Positions 44,933-58,323 are shown, counted from the stretch's first letter. The stretch is DNA of 64,000 bases from Dichetophora obliterata (GCA_963920525.1 OY986440.1:13681225-13745224), one strand, 5' to 3'. Notes: generated from the letters alone by a model not told the origin. Made by a program: numbers and translations.

Positions 44933-45726
44933 ATGTATAGATTATTTATGATATATTAATATATGCATAAATTTTGATAAGATATATCATTACATTATAT
45001 TTATATCATATTAAATTCATCAAAATCGTTCTTATATTACTTTAACAACATAAAACTTTAGAAAAGTTAGACCAATTATGAAATCCCAAGATAATCCCAT
45101 GAAAATCTTTGATACCATCAAATTACAAGAAATACCCACATATTAAAATTTCTCAACGAAAATACAACCCAGTGTTGGCATGGAATGTCAAACGCACGAG
45201 CTAGTAGAAAAATTCTCTACTCACAACTTTGATCGTACTTCACCCCTGCATCGACCATGTCAGTGATAAAGAGAACTTCAATTTTGTGACGTCAAAACAT
45301 ATGCTTTTTCCATTTTTATGTACTTTGGTGAAACTCATTTATTGTGTACGTGAGTTCACCTCAGATCAGTGTTGCCGCGACGGTTTTAAAAAAAAGTATC
45401 CATGAAAAGGTCAGAAATGTATCCACTTCAGAAAAAAGGTATCCACATTTTGTATCCACTGAAACTCAATTTTTAAAGCTTTGAAGACTAACAAATAGCT
45501 TTGTTAAAATGAAATAGTAAGAAACAAAGCATGTACATATATAAAATAATAAATAATAATATTAAGAACAACGATAAGTTTTTATGTGCAAAAATATAAA
45601 AAGTATGCATTTCCTTAAATTTGACAAAAACGTTAAGAAAAATTATAACATTGCGACATTTTTGGACAGTACTTTCTAATAAAAAATACATTAACGCAAC
45701 CTCTTTACAAAGAACTTTAAAATTTA

Positions 45727-45948
45727 GTGATAAATATATTAAGTCTGCCTCATAACTCAGCTGCTGCTGAACGAATTTTTTCTAATTTAAAACTTTCTAT
45801 AAACGATAATACTACCAGATGTTTTTTGAGAATAGGTAAAAGTAATTGTTTTGCAAAGTATTTAAAAACGAATAATTTTGAACTTTTAATTTTAACAGAA
45901 ATAAAGGGCAATATAGCAACACATTTTATTTATACTACACTTAACTGA
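45727..45948 (+). pseudogene. hAT transposase C-terminal dimerisation fragment
   Basis: It encodes ILSLPHNSAAAERIFSNLKL, the conserved hAT dimerisation motif, followed by about 50 less conserved residues. No zinc finger or catalytic part is recognisable nearby, so only the tail survives. Confidence 0.75.
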
Positions 45949-47287
45949 ATAAGCTATTAAATGACTTTTTTATGTATTTATATATTATTTTGCATCATAG
46001 CTGTCAAATAATTATTACTAATCGTATCATTAGCAATTCGATTATTTTTTAAAATTGTGAAATTATTGATTAAGTACAAGTCTTTTCTGTTTGTAATTGT
46101 AATATAATAATAATAATAAAAAAATAATTACGATTACTTCAGATGACGAAAATAATCAAAAAGAATTGAAAGTAATCAAAAAAACTATTCGGACTACTTT
46201 TAGAAATTATTTTTGATTCTTTTTGATTATTTCAAAAACTTCAGTCTTAAATATTAAAATTTTTGTTAAATTTTTTTGATAAACAAACATAGATATGTTT
46301 AATTATTATACAAAGATTGCAAAAAAAAAAGAAAGAGTAAAATGAATTGCAACATTTGCTCTGATTATTTTGTCAAGCATTTTGTTTCTTCTTTCTTGTT
46401 TTTTCAAAATCTTTTTTAATAATTACTTATCTATGTTTATTTATGAATAAAATTTTACAATATACTCCGTACTTTAGGCTAAAATTCTTAGAATAATCAA
46501 AAAGAATTAAAAGGAATTTCTAAAAGTAGTCGAAATATTTCTTCCTGATTGCTCTTGATTTTTTTTTTGATAATTTTCGTAATTTCTAGTAATTTTGATT
46601 ATTTAACTTTTTGATTATTTTTTATTGTAATCAATAACCAATCAAAAACTTCTCCCTCAAGGATTATATAATGATTGTAATTCTTTTCAAAATATAATCT
46701 AATTCATTACTAATCGTAATCTCAATTTCACACTTCTGTTTTGTATATTCTTTTTTGTACAATTATCAACTTATAAAATTAATGTAATAAACGTAATTTA
46801 TATTATATATAAAAATAACACAAAATATAACAGACTGAAGTACTGAAATGTACATATGTTCCTTTTTAAGGCGGTCTAGCATTTTTATATCTTTTTTATG
46901 TTTCAAAAGTATAGTTTTCCGAGAATATACTGTTTAATTTTTTAACGAAACTGACGTTATCTCTGCTCTACAGCCTTCTTTAAAAAAAAAATATATCAAA
47001 GAACCAAGGCATGCGCCTTATACAAACAAGGTTTAGTCTTTGACCTGAAAGGAAAGGGATAGATTATTTAGAGGAGTTGATTGGAACCATACGTGAATTA
47101 TTGATTAGGCGAAACAAACGTGAAAGACAATTTGAAGTGCTTTTAACCGAGGCTAGTGTTATGCCTTAACCTGGGCAGGCATTTCTAGCCCTTAGTTGTT
47201 TATGTCTTTTAATTCCACATTTTCCACAATTTAGTTGTGGATTTTTTAGTTTTCCATAATTCTTAAAGGCAGGAAATAACAAAGAAA

Positions 47288-47390
47288 GTGAAAAGAACCA
47301 TGCCCGAACCCGGATTCGAACCAGGGACCTTTGGGTTGATAGTTCAGCGCACTCTCCACGGCCGACAAAGCAGTAAAAATATCCATACTC
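47288..47390 (-). ncRNA. tRNA-like (Pol III SINE-type) sequence
   Basis: On the minus strand, GGTTCGAATCC (47312-47322) is a perfect B box and the T-arm stem CCTGG/CCGGG can form; an A-box-like segment (GTGGAGAGTGCGC) lies about 40 bp upstream. I could not fold a convincing anticodon arm, so a tRNA-derived repeat is likelier than a functional tRNA. The plus-strand PGFEPGT peptide is a by-product of this sequence. Confidence 0.5.
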
Positions 47391-48212
47391 CCTTTCTTTA
47401 CATTAATTTATCTAAAAACTACTTTTTTGGGCAATGTCTTGTAGTAAAAGATAAAACTATTCAGCCAAATCATCTGAAATTGTAATGTGTTGTTCCCATT
47501 AGTGGCAATAGCTATCAAAATTTTAAAAATCGTACATTTTACACTGAATAACCTGTAAAAAAAAACCTCTTTTTAGAACTCAAATTTCAATAGCGCGTTA
47601 TTCTGCCAATTTTAAGTATTTTTTCTATTCTCGGCCATAGCTGAACTCAAAGTTATTAATAATATTCTTCGCTTTAACTTTTAAGATAAATAAAATAGCA
47701 AAAATCAACAACAGCGCCCAGGCTCTTTCTTTGTAAGGGTCTTATTGAGCACCATTTTGAACATAATCAAAAAATTTTGAAAAAATTTTCTTTATGAGTG
47801 TTATTCATTATTTTAACTTTTAAAAAAAGAGATCTAAAATATACCTTAAATTTTCAAGCACTAGGCCTTAATAATATTATTTTATATGTGTACGTTTTTT
47901 TCTTCTTCTTATTATTTCATTTTAACAAAGCTATTTGTTAGTCTTCAAATTAAATAAATAACATTATTATAAAAGCTTCAAAAATTGCGTTTCATTATTT
48001 AAGAAATTTAAAATTTTATTTTTGTGTTAAAAATATTGAATATATTATTGAATTTTAGAAGTTAATACGTGGATACTTTTTTTCTGAAGTGGATACATTT
48101 GGATACGTTTGGATACATTTGTAACCATTTTATGGATACTTTTTTTGGAATTGTCGCGGCAACACTGATCTGAGGTGAACTCACGTACACAATAAATGAG
48201 TTTCACCAAAGT

Positions 48213-48984
48213 CATAGAAATAAAAGATGAGGAAATGGTGTTCTACTCACTCACACTATACGTGTGTAGGATTTTTCGTCAGTTGAGTAAGCGAGAGAGA
48301 GTGTCATTTTTTGACATAAGCCTTTGCGAGCAAAAATGGCGAAAAAAATTGTTGCCCGCCATTTTTGAGCAAGAGCTTCTATCAAAACACAAGTTCTGCT
48401 TCATGAGCGCATTCATTCTTAAGGGTGGCAATTATAAGGGCTTTAACTTTGTTTTTTCTGTAAGCTTTAATTGTTATTTATATTTTTGCAGACTTGCTGA
48501 ATACTTGACGTTAAATTAAAATCGATTAGCGCCCTAAGGTTGGAAGCTATAATTAGATACTTGTATATAAAAATAAAACTAATAAAAAAGAAAAACTACA
48601 CAAAACTATTTATTTTTAAGTAATTTAATTTGTTTAATTTGGTATGGATTTTAGTTTAGTTTTTGTGTTGTTTTAATATCAATCAAATAGTTTATAAGAA
48701 ATATTTTTCTGAAATGAATAATTAATATATCATTAATAGTAGCTTTCTTCATTTTACTAACGTTTTTCTCTGCAAAAAATTCGGTAACGCACCATATTGT
48801 ATAATGGTGCTATTAAAATATTAGTATATATACATCTAAAAAACGAAAAATAGTTTTCGCGTTTCTTTATTACATAACCGAATGCGGCCCTGTTTGAATG
48901 TTTTTGCGTGTGTGAACTTCATTGTGTTTGTAAAACACTTCAATTCGCTTTAACTACACCGCTTCTTTATATATTACTTCTATG
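48213..48984. mobile_element. hAT-type miniature element with 8-bp duplication ACCAAAGT
   Basis: Exact ACCAAAGT on both sides (48205-48212, 48985-48992). Ends are CATAGAAATAAAAGATGAGG and TATATATTACTTCTATG. Removal restores the inverted flank of the hAT element (TTTCACCAAAGTACATAAA). It is the same family as 37848-39091, with no transposase. Confidence 0.85.
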
Positions 48985-49470
48985 ACCAAAGTACATAAAA
49001 ACAGAAAAAAAAACATATGTTTTTACGACACAAAATTTAAGTTTATCAAATTCCTAAAAAACTGCTACTTTATTTCACTAGCCTTCCTTTAAAACCGTCA
49101 AAAACGTGTAGAGTGGGTAAAATTTACCACCACCTCCACAGTTAAATTACCTTTTAACAAACTAGTTGCACCACCTTTCTTTAATAGGTTTTCTTAGAAA
49201 TTTTACACTGGCCGTATGTGCGTTAACTTTATTGAAATAATTTTATTTAACACTAGGTTTCACTTTTTTGTCTATACACAATACTGCTCGATTCGCCACG
49301 ACGTTCGTTCACAGATGAAAATATAAAGGAAACAACTGAACAAGAAAAGTTAGTGGGACTCCCCGAAATTGATCGTAAAGGAAAAGTTAAAGCAATGTGC
49401 TGCCAGAGAGTTTATGAGTAATCAGAATTATTCGTTATATAGAAACAAGAGATAAAGCGATGGGGAAATT

Positions 49471-51330
49471 ATGTTAGAGAGGAACAACATTATATTTAAT
49501 TCTTGTCCAATTTTAGTCAATACTATCATAAAGTGTATAACTGTGGTAGTAAAATCTCGAGGAAAGTCACCACTGCGGCGATATTTCATATGTTAACGCC
49601 AAAGAAGTAAAATATAAGGAAATGGTGTTGCTTACACATACACTGTACGTGAACTGTCGCACCATTCGTAAATTGTGCGAGCGAGAAAGAGTGTGTTTTT
49701 TGACATTTTTGAGAACCCTGGCATCTGATTGGAAGACTCCTCAGCAAAATAGTTGAAAATAATTCAATTTTAAGCATTTTTCACTGCTTAAAAAGCAACA
49801 AAATTAAAGAAAAAAACCACTAAAACAAATGCAATATAAGTTGTGCGGTTAAGAATTGTAAAAGTTCCAGAAAACTTAAAAACAATGCGCATTCGTTACA
49901 CAGGTAAATATGTCCATACGGTTTAAATTCTTTTAACAAAAGTGCTTTATTTAGTTTCTAACGATATTTTTTTAACTTATTTGTGTTAGAAATGTATATA
50001 TTTCTTATTAAAAATGGTTTAAAAATGCAATTTAGACCCCGTCGATTTTCCGCCAGTTTGATCAAACCACATCTGTCAAAACACAAACACTGCTTCAGGG
50101 GCGCAGTCTTTTTTCGCAGTTGAATACATGTTTGGGGCGCTCTTGTTTTCAGCATAGTGAATCAGATTTAGTACCTGTTTGTTAAATTTTTCTGATTTTT
50201 ACACAACAACTAGGCAGAAACACCCAAAAAAATAATGGTTTTAAAAAATTAACCTAATATAATTTGTAATTAGAGTTGAAGTTTAGAATTTATAGGCCTT
50301 CAAATATAGAAAAATTACCTAAAAATCTTGCAGTTTTTCTAGTTTTTCAACAAAACTAAGCTTTATGGGTATTAAAACAAAGGTAATGTGCGTATCTATT
50401 CAACGAGGTGTCAAATTTAGAATTCCATAAGAATTCATTAATATATAATTTTTTATAATTAGAATTTGTCTGAAAGACTAGTGGTTTCTCTTTTACGAAA
50501 GCAATAAATTAAAAAGAGAATTATTAAAAAGATAACTACATTCAGAACTGCTGTAGACAGAGAAGCCTGTGTGGTACTTACTGAGGTTTGTAAACCCTAA
50601 GCAGCATCCGAAGGCCTCCTTTTGATACATTTATTTTTTTTTATTAAATTTGGAAAAACCTCGCGATTTTAAGTAAAAAAAGGGTTGTATCTTAAATGCA
50701 TGTATTTTTATGTTTGATATCTTGTTGAATAGATACTTGTATTATCTCTCTTTTGATACCCATAAAGTTTAGTTTTGTTGGATAACTTAAAAAATCAGCT
50801 AAATTTTTAGTCCACTTTTTCCAACGTTGGATGCCTATAACTTCTAAGCCAATTGCGAGCGATCAAAAATTTTTTTAAATAATAAGAGTTGTTGCTATTC
50901 TTGAAATGTTTCTAAAATTTTAATGCATTAGAACAAACTTTAACAGTTTGGGCCTTCTTTTACGATACTACCGAATACGGCCCTTTGTGATTGTTTCTGT
51001 ATTTGTGTGAACCAACACTATTATAGAAAATACCACACTTTTCTGCTATTACACCACTTCCTTATATTTTACTTCTTTGGTTAACGCACCACTCCGACAT
51101 TTTTTTTGTGGTTCAGAAATTTTCATCAGAGGGTGTGTGCCAATCGGAAACTTTTCACTCGTGGTAGGATAGAAAGAAAATTCCGAGTTGAAGAAAACTT
51201 ATATCTGTTGAAATGGAATTGTCATTTTTGCTGTGCCAAATGGAGCATGAAAAGTTTATTCAGAAATTTTGACGTCTTCTTAGCGAATAAACCCCCAGTT
51301 GCCTAAATATCATACTTTTTCATAATACGA
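49471..51330 (+). repeat. Repeat interrupted by a miniature element; intact copy at 58382-58760
   Basis: 49471-49599 and 51080-51330 together match 58382-58760. The sequence includes GAGGAACAACATTATATTT, GTCACCACTGCGGCGATATT and GAAGAAAACTTATATCTGTT. Both copies keep an open frame ending FLANKP(P/S)VA, but no domain is recognisable. Confidence 0.75.
49600..51079. mobile_element. 1.48-kb hAT-type miniature element with 8-bp duplication GTTAACGC
   Basis: GTTAACGC flanks exactly (49592-49599, 51080-51087). Ends are CAAAGAAGTAAAATATAAGG and CCTTATATTTTACTTCTTTG. The empty site is at 58504 (GTTAACTCACC). The interior includes the 0.95-kb repeat also found at 36858. No gene. Confidence 0.85.
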
Positions 51331-51701
51331 GATTTCTTAAGACCCATTTGACTAATACGTTTTCTTCTACTTATAAAATTATATTATGAGTTTTATAAAA
51401 TGTAATTATTTGGCGTAAAATAACATTATAAAAACCAAAATTGTGTAATACATTATTAACTTGCAAAAAAAAATAATAATTTTTATACATGATCGATTGT
51501 AATACGAAAGAAAATATTACTCATTCTCAGTCGATCTATCAGCCAACCATAAAACATCCTTGAACACGAATTAACCCTTTATCAGCCATTTTTTTAAATA
51601 TTCAAAAAGTATTTAAGGCATTTGTGGGTTAAGTTTTGTAATAAAAGAACCTATTTTGTAACTTATTTTCTGTTAACAGTTTTTAATTAAAAGGTTAAAC
51701 T

Positions 51702-52840
51702 CAATGCTGCAGCGACGATTTTGAAAAAAGTATCCATGAAAAGGTCAAAAAAGTATCCAAAAGTATCCACTTTTGTAAATTAGTATCCACGTATCAAAAT
51801 TCAAACCAATAATATATTCATACTTTAACTCAAAAATACAACTTTAATATCTTAAAATAATAAAAAATTTTATTTATTTAATTTTAAGACTAAGAAATAT
51901 ATTTATTAAAATATAATAATAAGAAACAAAACATGTATTATAATATTAAAAAGGAACTTAATTTTCAGTACTTCTGTCTGTTATTTGCGTTGCTATTGCT
52001 CTTTTATTATATTAGTTTTATAGGTGTAGTATTTATACAAAAGCAATACACAAACCAATATGTTATTGCATAAAAAAGGGACAAAATATTAAACAACTTA
52101 TTCAGTTTAGTGTAAAATAAATTATATGGGTTGCTATTGCCTTTTGATTATATTAAGGTATTGAAATGAAAAAGTTTAATTTAAAATATTAAAATAAAGA
52201 CTTAAAATTATTTACGTAAATAATACAAAGAACAATATTCCAAAAAAGTTTTTTTTTAATGCATCTTCTTTTCGCTAGGTGGGGTAAAAAAAGGAGTCGT
52301 TTTCAGACAGGGTCAAGATATTTTGGTACCAATTTATCAAAAACGAAAAAAAAATCAAAGTGCATATTAAAAGGGGTACTTACCGCTACAACCTATACTA
52401 GAATTATTGGTCCATTATCATAGTCAAAATGAAAGTCGACTCTAAATTTAGTATAAGCATATTTGATGGTTTTTTAATAGAATATGTTGTCAAAAAGCTT
52501 GCACTAAATTTAAAGTCGACTTTATTTTGACTATGATAATGGGCCACTAAATTTCGTTACAATTTGCAATCGCTACGGGAATCTTAAAGGTTAAAAATTA
52601 CCGATTTTTTTAATAAGTCGCGCCAATTTTTTATTATTGTGTCAAGCTCACAATAAATGTCTTAAATAAGGCTTTTTAACTTTCTTCAACGTGCAATGTC
52701 AAATAAATTAAATTTAAATTTAGAAGTTTAAATATATTCATAGTTAAGAATTTTGGAAAACAAAATATTTTCTACTAATTCCAAAGAAAATTTATTTGTA
52801 GTTTTAAATCAGAAAAAATACGTTCAGCAGCAGCTTTTGA
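51702..52840 (-). pseudogene. Second hAT remnant
   Basis: The left end (CAATGCTGCAGCGACG, then AAAAAGTATCCATGAAAAGG) is a diverged copy of the end at 45367. The minus strand at 52836-52780 encodes SKAAAERIFSDLKL, the hAT dimerisation motif. No longer frame is preserved. Confidence 0.5.
52408..52546. repeat. 139-bp hairpin with 44-bp arms
   Basis: Arms 52408-52451 and 52503-52546 are inverted copies (CCATTATCATAGTCAAAAT, GTCGACT, AAATTTAG). A miniature foldback within the hAT remnant. Confidence 0.7.
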
Positions 52841-53329
52841 AATTTTGATTAACATTCAGTTCAATCGTGTTTCAATCTTTTTCATTTTCGTTTCCTTTCT
52901 AACTTTTATAATTTTTCAAAAAAACCTTAACGAATTTAAAGTTTTCTATATGACCTTGTTATTTATTATGTTGATTTTTTATGATTTAAATACAAATTTT
53001 AAATGTTCTTTATTTCCCAAAAAAATTTGGTAAAAATATTTGTTTTTGAAAAAATATTAAAAACCAAAAATGGCTTCTTTAATGTTCTATCATATGGTAT
53101 GCATAAATGAAGGGTTGATATAATGTTTCTATCGTAAAAATTTAAAAACGTTTTATACGATCAAAAAATCAAGCCTAACAAACATCATTCAAATTTAAGA
53201 TTTTTTTTGTTTATTTTTATTTAGTTTGTATTTTTGTAATTTTTTTTTGTGATGGTGAAAAAAAAGTGATGGTGTAGTAAAAGAATCATGACAATTTCAC
53301 AATTCAATTCTGAGTTATACTCTCAAATA
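52841..53329. other. AT-rich non-coding sequence
   Basis: No gene or named repeat seen; short open frames only. Confidence 0.35.
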
Positions 53330-53490
53330 CTGCCACAGCAACAACAGCGCCACCTACCGGGCCAAACTTTAAAAAAAAACATCTACAGACCCAGCCGCAC
53401 ACACACACACACCAAATTTCATCAAAATCGGTTCAGCCGTTTAGGAGTTCAGTGACAAAGCCATGTACAGAAGAATTTTATATATAAAGA
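53330..53490 (+). repeat. RTE/SINE-like tail
   Basis: It contains CAGCGCCACCTACCGGG, a short CA microsatellite near 53397 and ATCAAAATCGGTTCAGCCGT, ending TTTATATATAAAGAT. This is the same class as 28350-28985. Confidence 0.6.
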
Positions 53491-55921
53491 TAGAGATACA
53501 TTTAAAAAATGAGCGAAATCAGAAAAAACCACGCATACCTCACATACGAAGCGACTTTACCAATACTATAAAAACTCTTTTAATTCCACAAAAATTTATG
53601 TAATGTAATAAGCTTAGAGAACCTTAATATGCACTCTGAGTATTGAATTTGTAAAAATCGAATGAAAACTACGCCTATCTCTCATTCATGACTGTATGAA
53701 AACTGCGAAATATACTCAAATTCCACAAAAAATGAGTACAGTAGCTTAAATTCTGCAAATAATTTTTTAATCTTAAAAAAAATGAACACTCCGCATATCT
53801 CCCAACCAAGTGAAGTCATTATAATAGCACAATATTTTTTTGTTTTCACAATCCAAACAAATGCAGTACATTTCTTATTCTGCTTAAAAATTTAAAGATA
53901 TTTTTATATTATAACCCAGAACCGAAAAGTTTATTTCTTATTTTTATTAAATGTATTTAGGTCTTCTTAGTCTGCAAACAATAAATAAGTATGCTCAAAT
54001 TAAAATAAGTACTATTTAAGTACACGAATATATGAAAAAAGTCTTCGAAAGCAACTTGACTCAGAATATTTTGGCTTTTGAGCTAACACAAAATCAATTT
54101 GTGCATGTGTTATTAAATGTGTGTGCAATCATTAAAAAAACTGGACCTTCAAGTTTTAAGCTGGCTCTAATGCTATTAATATTTACGTTTTTAGAAGATT
54201 TATTCAAAGAAAAGAAAAGCCCTAACAAGCTTTATTTTTTAAATAAAAAGAAGTACTGAAATGCAGATACGATGAAAGACATTTGGGCAAAAAAAAAAAA
54301 AAAAAAAAAAAAATCATGCCAAGTATTCTAGTAGTATACGTTTTTAGTTTTTTCCTGTTTTTTACTGTTAAAATTAAAATGATTTTGAATTTTGAATTCG
54401 AGTCAACGCGAACATTTTCCTTTCATCAAAATTTTTACCAATCGTTGTGAACAGAAAGATTTAAGCGCTAAGAGTTACTTAGGTTTGAGTTGTATCTACA
54501 TTCATGTTTTAGGTATGATATTGGTTAAAAAATTATTTTAATGCCATATGAGTTATATGAAAGGTTGTTTTGTTTTTGTGTCATAATTTTGGCTAAGATC
54601 ATGCTAGAATCTCCAGATTTTGTTTAATTATTAAATAATTGGAAGTAAGCGTTATTCTAAGTTTTTTACAACAGTTTATAAAAAATTGGAAAAAAGTGTT
54701 ATAAAAATATTATTGAAACATTTATTAAGTAATGGGAAGCGCAAGTATTACTGTAATATTTTAACACCTGTTTTTTAAGAAATCGTATGTGCTCGCAGTT
54801 TACACAAGAGCACAAATTCATCTTCTTAGTAAAATTAATCCATACGAAAGGATCCATATCCATCTATAATATACTATCGGTAAGCATATTTCCACTCAAA
54901 ATAAAAGTTAATATAAATAAAACTATGTGGACCATTCAATATAAATATTTATTAAAGCACATTGGTGTAATTAATAAAATATTAAAATTATTTTAAGCAT
55001 TATAAAATTCTAAAAGAATGTTTTCGAAGTATCACTGAACAAGCCACTGATATCAAAATTGTTAGTGGTGGAATTTTCTTTTTTCTTGCAATTGTAATTT
55101 TTTATGCTTAGGCAATTCTCTTATAATGTGGAAGTTGTGAAACTATTGCCTCTGAAATCATTTTCCAATCATGCTTTGAAAACGCTTGTAAATTAAACTT
55201 CAAGTAAACTTACTACAAGTATTATTATAAGAAGCTTACTTTTATCATGTTTCGATACAATTTTACAACACGACTTGTAAATTTATGACATAGACAAGTG
55301 TTTTCAAAGCATGTTTGTAAAAGGCTTTCATTATTCCATTGCAGGTAAGCTTACTCCAAACACTATTACACAATGGTTGATTGGGTGAATAGGTAGCAGA
55401 CTTACTTGTAATACATGTCCGTGTAATCACATAGCACCTTGTACATGCGAGTATGCGATATGTTGCAGGTCTTAAAGAGTGGCACTAGAACTTTGAAGAG
55501 TTCGTGCACCAACTGCTTTTCCAGTAGCCATCAGTCAGCCAACTCCATAGTGGCTTTATGGCGAACACCATGACACAAGGCTTTAGAAATCATCTGCATT
55601 ATAAAATGTTTTCAATTTATAAAAAAAATTTCAATAAGAACACCTACCAATGCTTTCGTACTTTACCAAAGCAGTCACTGTTTTGCGCAACTTTAACCTC
55701 TTGCCTGGAGGTCCATCGAGATGCTTTTTTTTGCTTAGCGCTTCGGCAATCTTTCGAACCAGTCCAAGTTGCTGTAGATTTTTGTATCAATTCCAGTGAT
55801 TTTTTGAAAAAAACCTTTCTGGCCTGGCTGTTGCGCTAGAGTGTTCAATAGCTTTTTAGCCAAATCAACATCATTTGGAGTATCAGAACAGGCAGCACTA
55901 GCTGGGTGGTCTTGCTTGAAG
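53491..55921. other. Largely unassigned AT-rich sequence
   Basis: An A-run occupies about 54289-54312. Around 55650-55845 the minus strand has codon-like sequence (KKHLDGPPGKR) that could be a decayed gene fragment, but several frames are needed and I do not name it. No complete gene is seen. Confidence 0.35.
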
Positions 55922-56965
55922 ATATCTCTTGAAGATATATCTCATTTTGGACTAAGAAAATTTTACGTTTGAAGATGTTTTTGTAATAAAAAATTTTTGT
56001 TCTTGAAATGGTCCTAAATTGATGTAAGCCCAAAGTGTTTACAATAAATAAGGTTAGTGTATAAATAGCATTGTGATTTAGAAAATAAGAAGTGTTTTTA
56101 AAAATTGCTCTATTTTTTTAAAAATGTTTCAAAGTAATTATATTCATACGTAATATTGAGAGTAATGAAATACGCGGAATAGGGGAAAATTTGTATAAAA
56201 ATTCACGCGGTATTTTGTGAAAATTTTTGGAAGTAACTGTATTCATACGTATGTTGAGGTTAACGAAATAAGCGAAATATTTTTGATATATTAAAGTGGA
56301 AGTCAAAATTAAATAAAACAAACTCATTTAGAAAAAACTTTAAACAAAACAAACTTTTTGTTGAGAAAATCATTTATGTTAAAAACGAAATAAGCGCCAT
56401 TATAACATAAAATTGTTATAAAAAATCACGCAATTCATGTTTTGATATATTAAGGTGAAAGTCCAAATTAAATAAAACAAACTATTTTTCATAGTTGGTA
56501 CATAAAAATAGTTATATTTTAAAAAGCAATTAATGAAATTTTATAATAAATAGCTTATTGAACAGGCAATAGCATACCCTTTCTTTTAATACCCATTTTG
56601 GTTAGTTTTAATTATATATAACACAGATATAGCAAGTTTTTCGAGCCCATTTTTTCAACTTTGGACCCCTATAACTTCTAAACCAGATAAGAGCGGCCAT
56701 CAACTTCTTTAGATTTGTAATAAAAAGCCCTAAATACATATGTTCCACAAAAAAAAAGTGGAAAAATTTTATTTTTCCTTAAAGTTAAGTATGCCCTCCC
56801 TTCTGTCGTTGTAGAGTTATGTTGAGCGACTTGATTTTAATAAACGCGATAGCAGCAAATGTTTTTAATATTTACAATAGGGGTATTCTCAGTGTCTAGG
56901 ATTTGACCGTTGCAAGAATATACAATACGTGCACCGCCGCAACAACAAAATGCAAGTAAAAAAAC
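55922..56965. repeat. Inverted repeat with 39873-41533, lacking the LINE fragment
   Basis: This is the empty-site copy: AACCTCAACATACG in reverse complement runs straight through where copy one holds a LINE at 40549. AGGGGTATTCTCAGTG at 56879 resembles the ends of the 29130-36851 candidate. Confidence 0.75.
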
Positions 56966-57092
56966 CGTAGAATATTTCCTACGTATGCTACACTGAGGCA
57001 TAGTTTATGAAATGCAACCCTGTGTTTGTAATGAGAGAGAAGAAAATGAGAGAGTAGCCAAATATTAGGTGAAATGAGCGTAAAGTGGAGCC

Positions 57093-58323
57093 AAAGAAGT
57101 AAAATATAAGGAAGTGGTGTAAAATATAAGGAAGGAAATGAATTGAGTATTCTACAAACACAATGAAGTTGACACAAACACAAAAACATTCAAACAGGGC
57201 CGCATTTGGTTATGTAGTAAAGAAAGGCGTCAACTATTTTTCGTTTATTGTATTTTTACTAATTTTTATGTAGCACCATTATACAATATGGTGCGTTACC
57301 GAATTTTTTGCAGAGAAAAACGTTAGTAAATTGAAGAAAGCTACAATTATTGATTTATTAATAATTCATTTCCAAAAATTATTTCTTATAAACTATTGAT
57401 TGATATTAAAACAACACAAAAACTAAACTAAAATCCATACCAAATTAAACAAATTAAATTACTTTAAAAGATATAGTTTTTAAAGTTTAATTTTACTTCT
57501 TTGAGTGTAGCTAATTCATTGAAATAAAAGATAAGGAAATGGTGTTCTACTCACACACACTATACGTGTGTATAAGGATTTTTAGTCAATTGAGGAAGCG
57601 AGATAGAGCGTCATTTTTTGACATGAGCGAGCAAAACAAATGGCGAAAAAAGTTTTTTCCCGCCATTTGAGAGCTAGAGCTTCTGTCAAACACAAATTCT
57701 GCTTCATGAGCGCGTTCATTCTTTAGGGTGCCAAATAAGAGGGCCTAATTTTTTTTTGTACGAGGATAAGCTTTATTTTTTACAGATTTATTCGGATACT
57801 TGACATGAAATTAAAATGAATTAGCGCCCTAAGGTTGGAAGCTATAATTCGATACTTTTATATAAAAAAACTAATGAAAAACCGACAATTCGGAAAAACC
57901 ACACAAAACTATTTCTTTTAAAGGATTTTAATTTGTTTAATTTGCTATGGATTTTAGTTGTTAAGATTTTGTGTTATTTAATATCAATCAAACAGATAAT
58001 AAAAAAAAGTTTTTGAAATGAATTATTAAAAAATAATTAAAAGTAGCTTTTTTCATTTTACTAATTTTTTTCTCCGTAAAAAAATCGTTAACGCACCATA
58101 TTGTATAATGGTGCTATATTAAAATTACTTCGTAAACATAGGTTAAAGTGGCTGCCTCAAATTGAGACGCACTTACATCTAAAAAACGAAAAATAGTTAA
58201 CGCCTTTCTTTACTACATAACCGAATGCGGCCCTGTTTGAATGTTTTTGTGTCAACTTCATTGTGCTTGTAAAATACTTTAATTCACTTCAACTACACCG
58301 CTTCCTTATATTATTCTTCTATG
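57093..58323. mobile_element. Composite hAT-type miniature element
   Basis: Ends CAAAGAAGTAAAATATAAGG and ATATTATTCTTCTATG match the 49600 and 48213 family. An internal end CATTGAAATAAAAGATAAGG near 57517 suggests nesting. The outer 8-bp flanks do not match, so it is probably rearranged. Confidence 0.55.

Larger units (their letters stand above)
45367..48167 (+). mobile_element. 2.8-kb hAT-family element, degenerate
   Basis: Ends are CAGTGTTGCCGCGAC and GTCGCGGCAACACTG, followed inward by AAAAAGTATCCA on both sides. A hAT transposase C-terminal fragment lies at 45727-45948. The immediate flanks (CCTCAGAT / ATCTGAGG) are inverted, not a direct 8-bp duplication. A block of AATCAAAAAGAATT repeats fills 46010-46740. 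Confidence 0.65.
45272..49050. repeat. Inverted flanks around a hAT element
   Basis: 45272-45366 is the reverse complement of 48168-48212 continued at 48985-49050. The right flank is split by the 48213-48984 insertion. Shared blocks include CACCTCAGAT, GTACGTGAG and ATGTACTTTGGTGAAACTC. Because the flanks of the hAT are inverted rather than direct, they may be part of a larger foldback unit. Confidence 0.65.

Noticed and set aside
47288..47485. Frame starting MPEPGFEPGTFGL
   Set aside because: This peptide is the antisense translation of a tRNA-like B box and is a known false gene signal.
54032..54259. 75-codon frame at 54.0 kb
   Set aside because: AT-rich, hydrophobic/Lys-rich composition expected by chance; no domain and no neighbouring exon.
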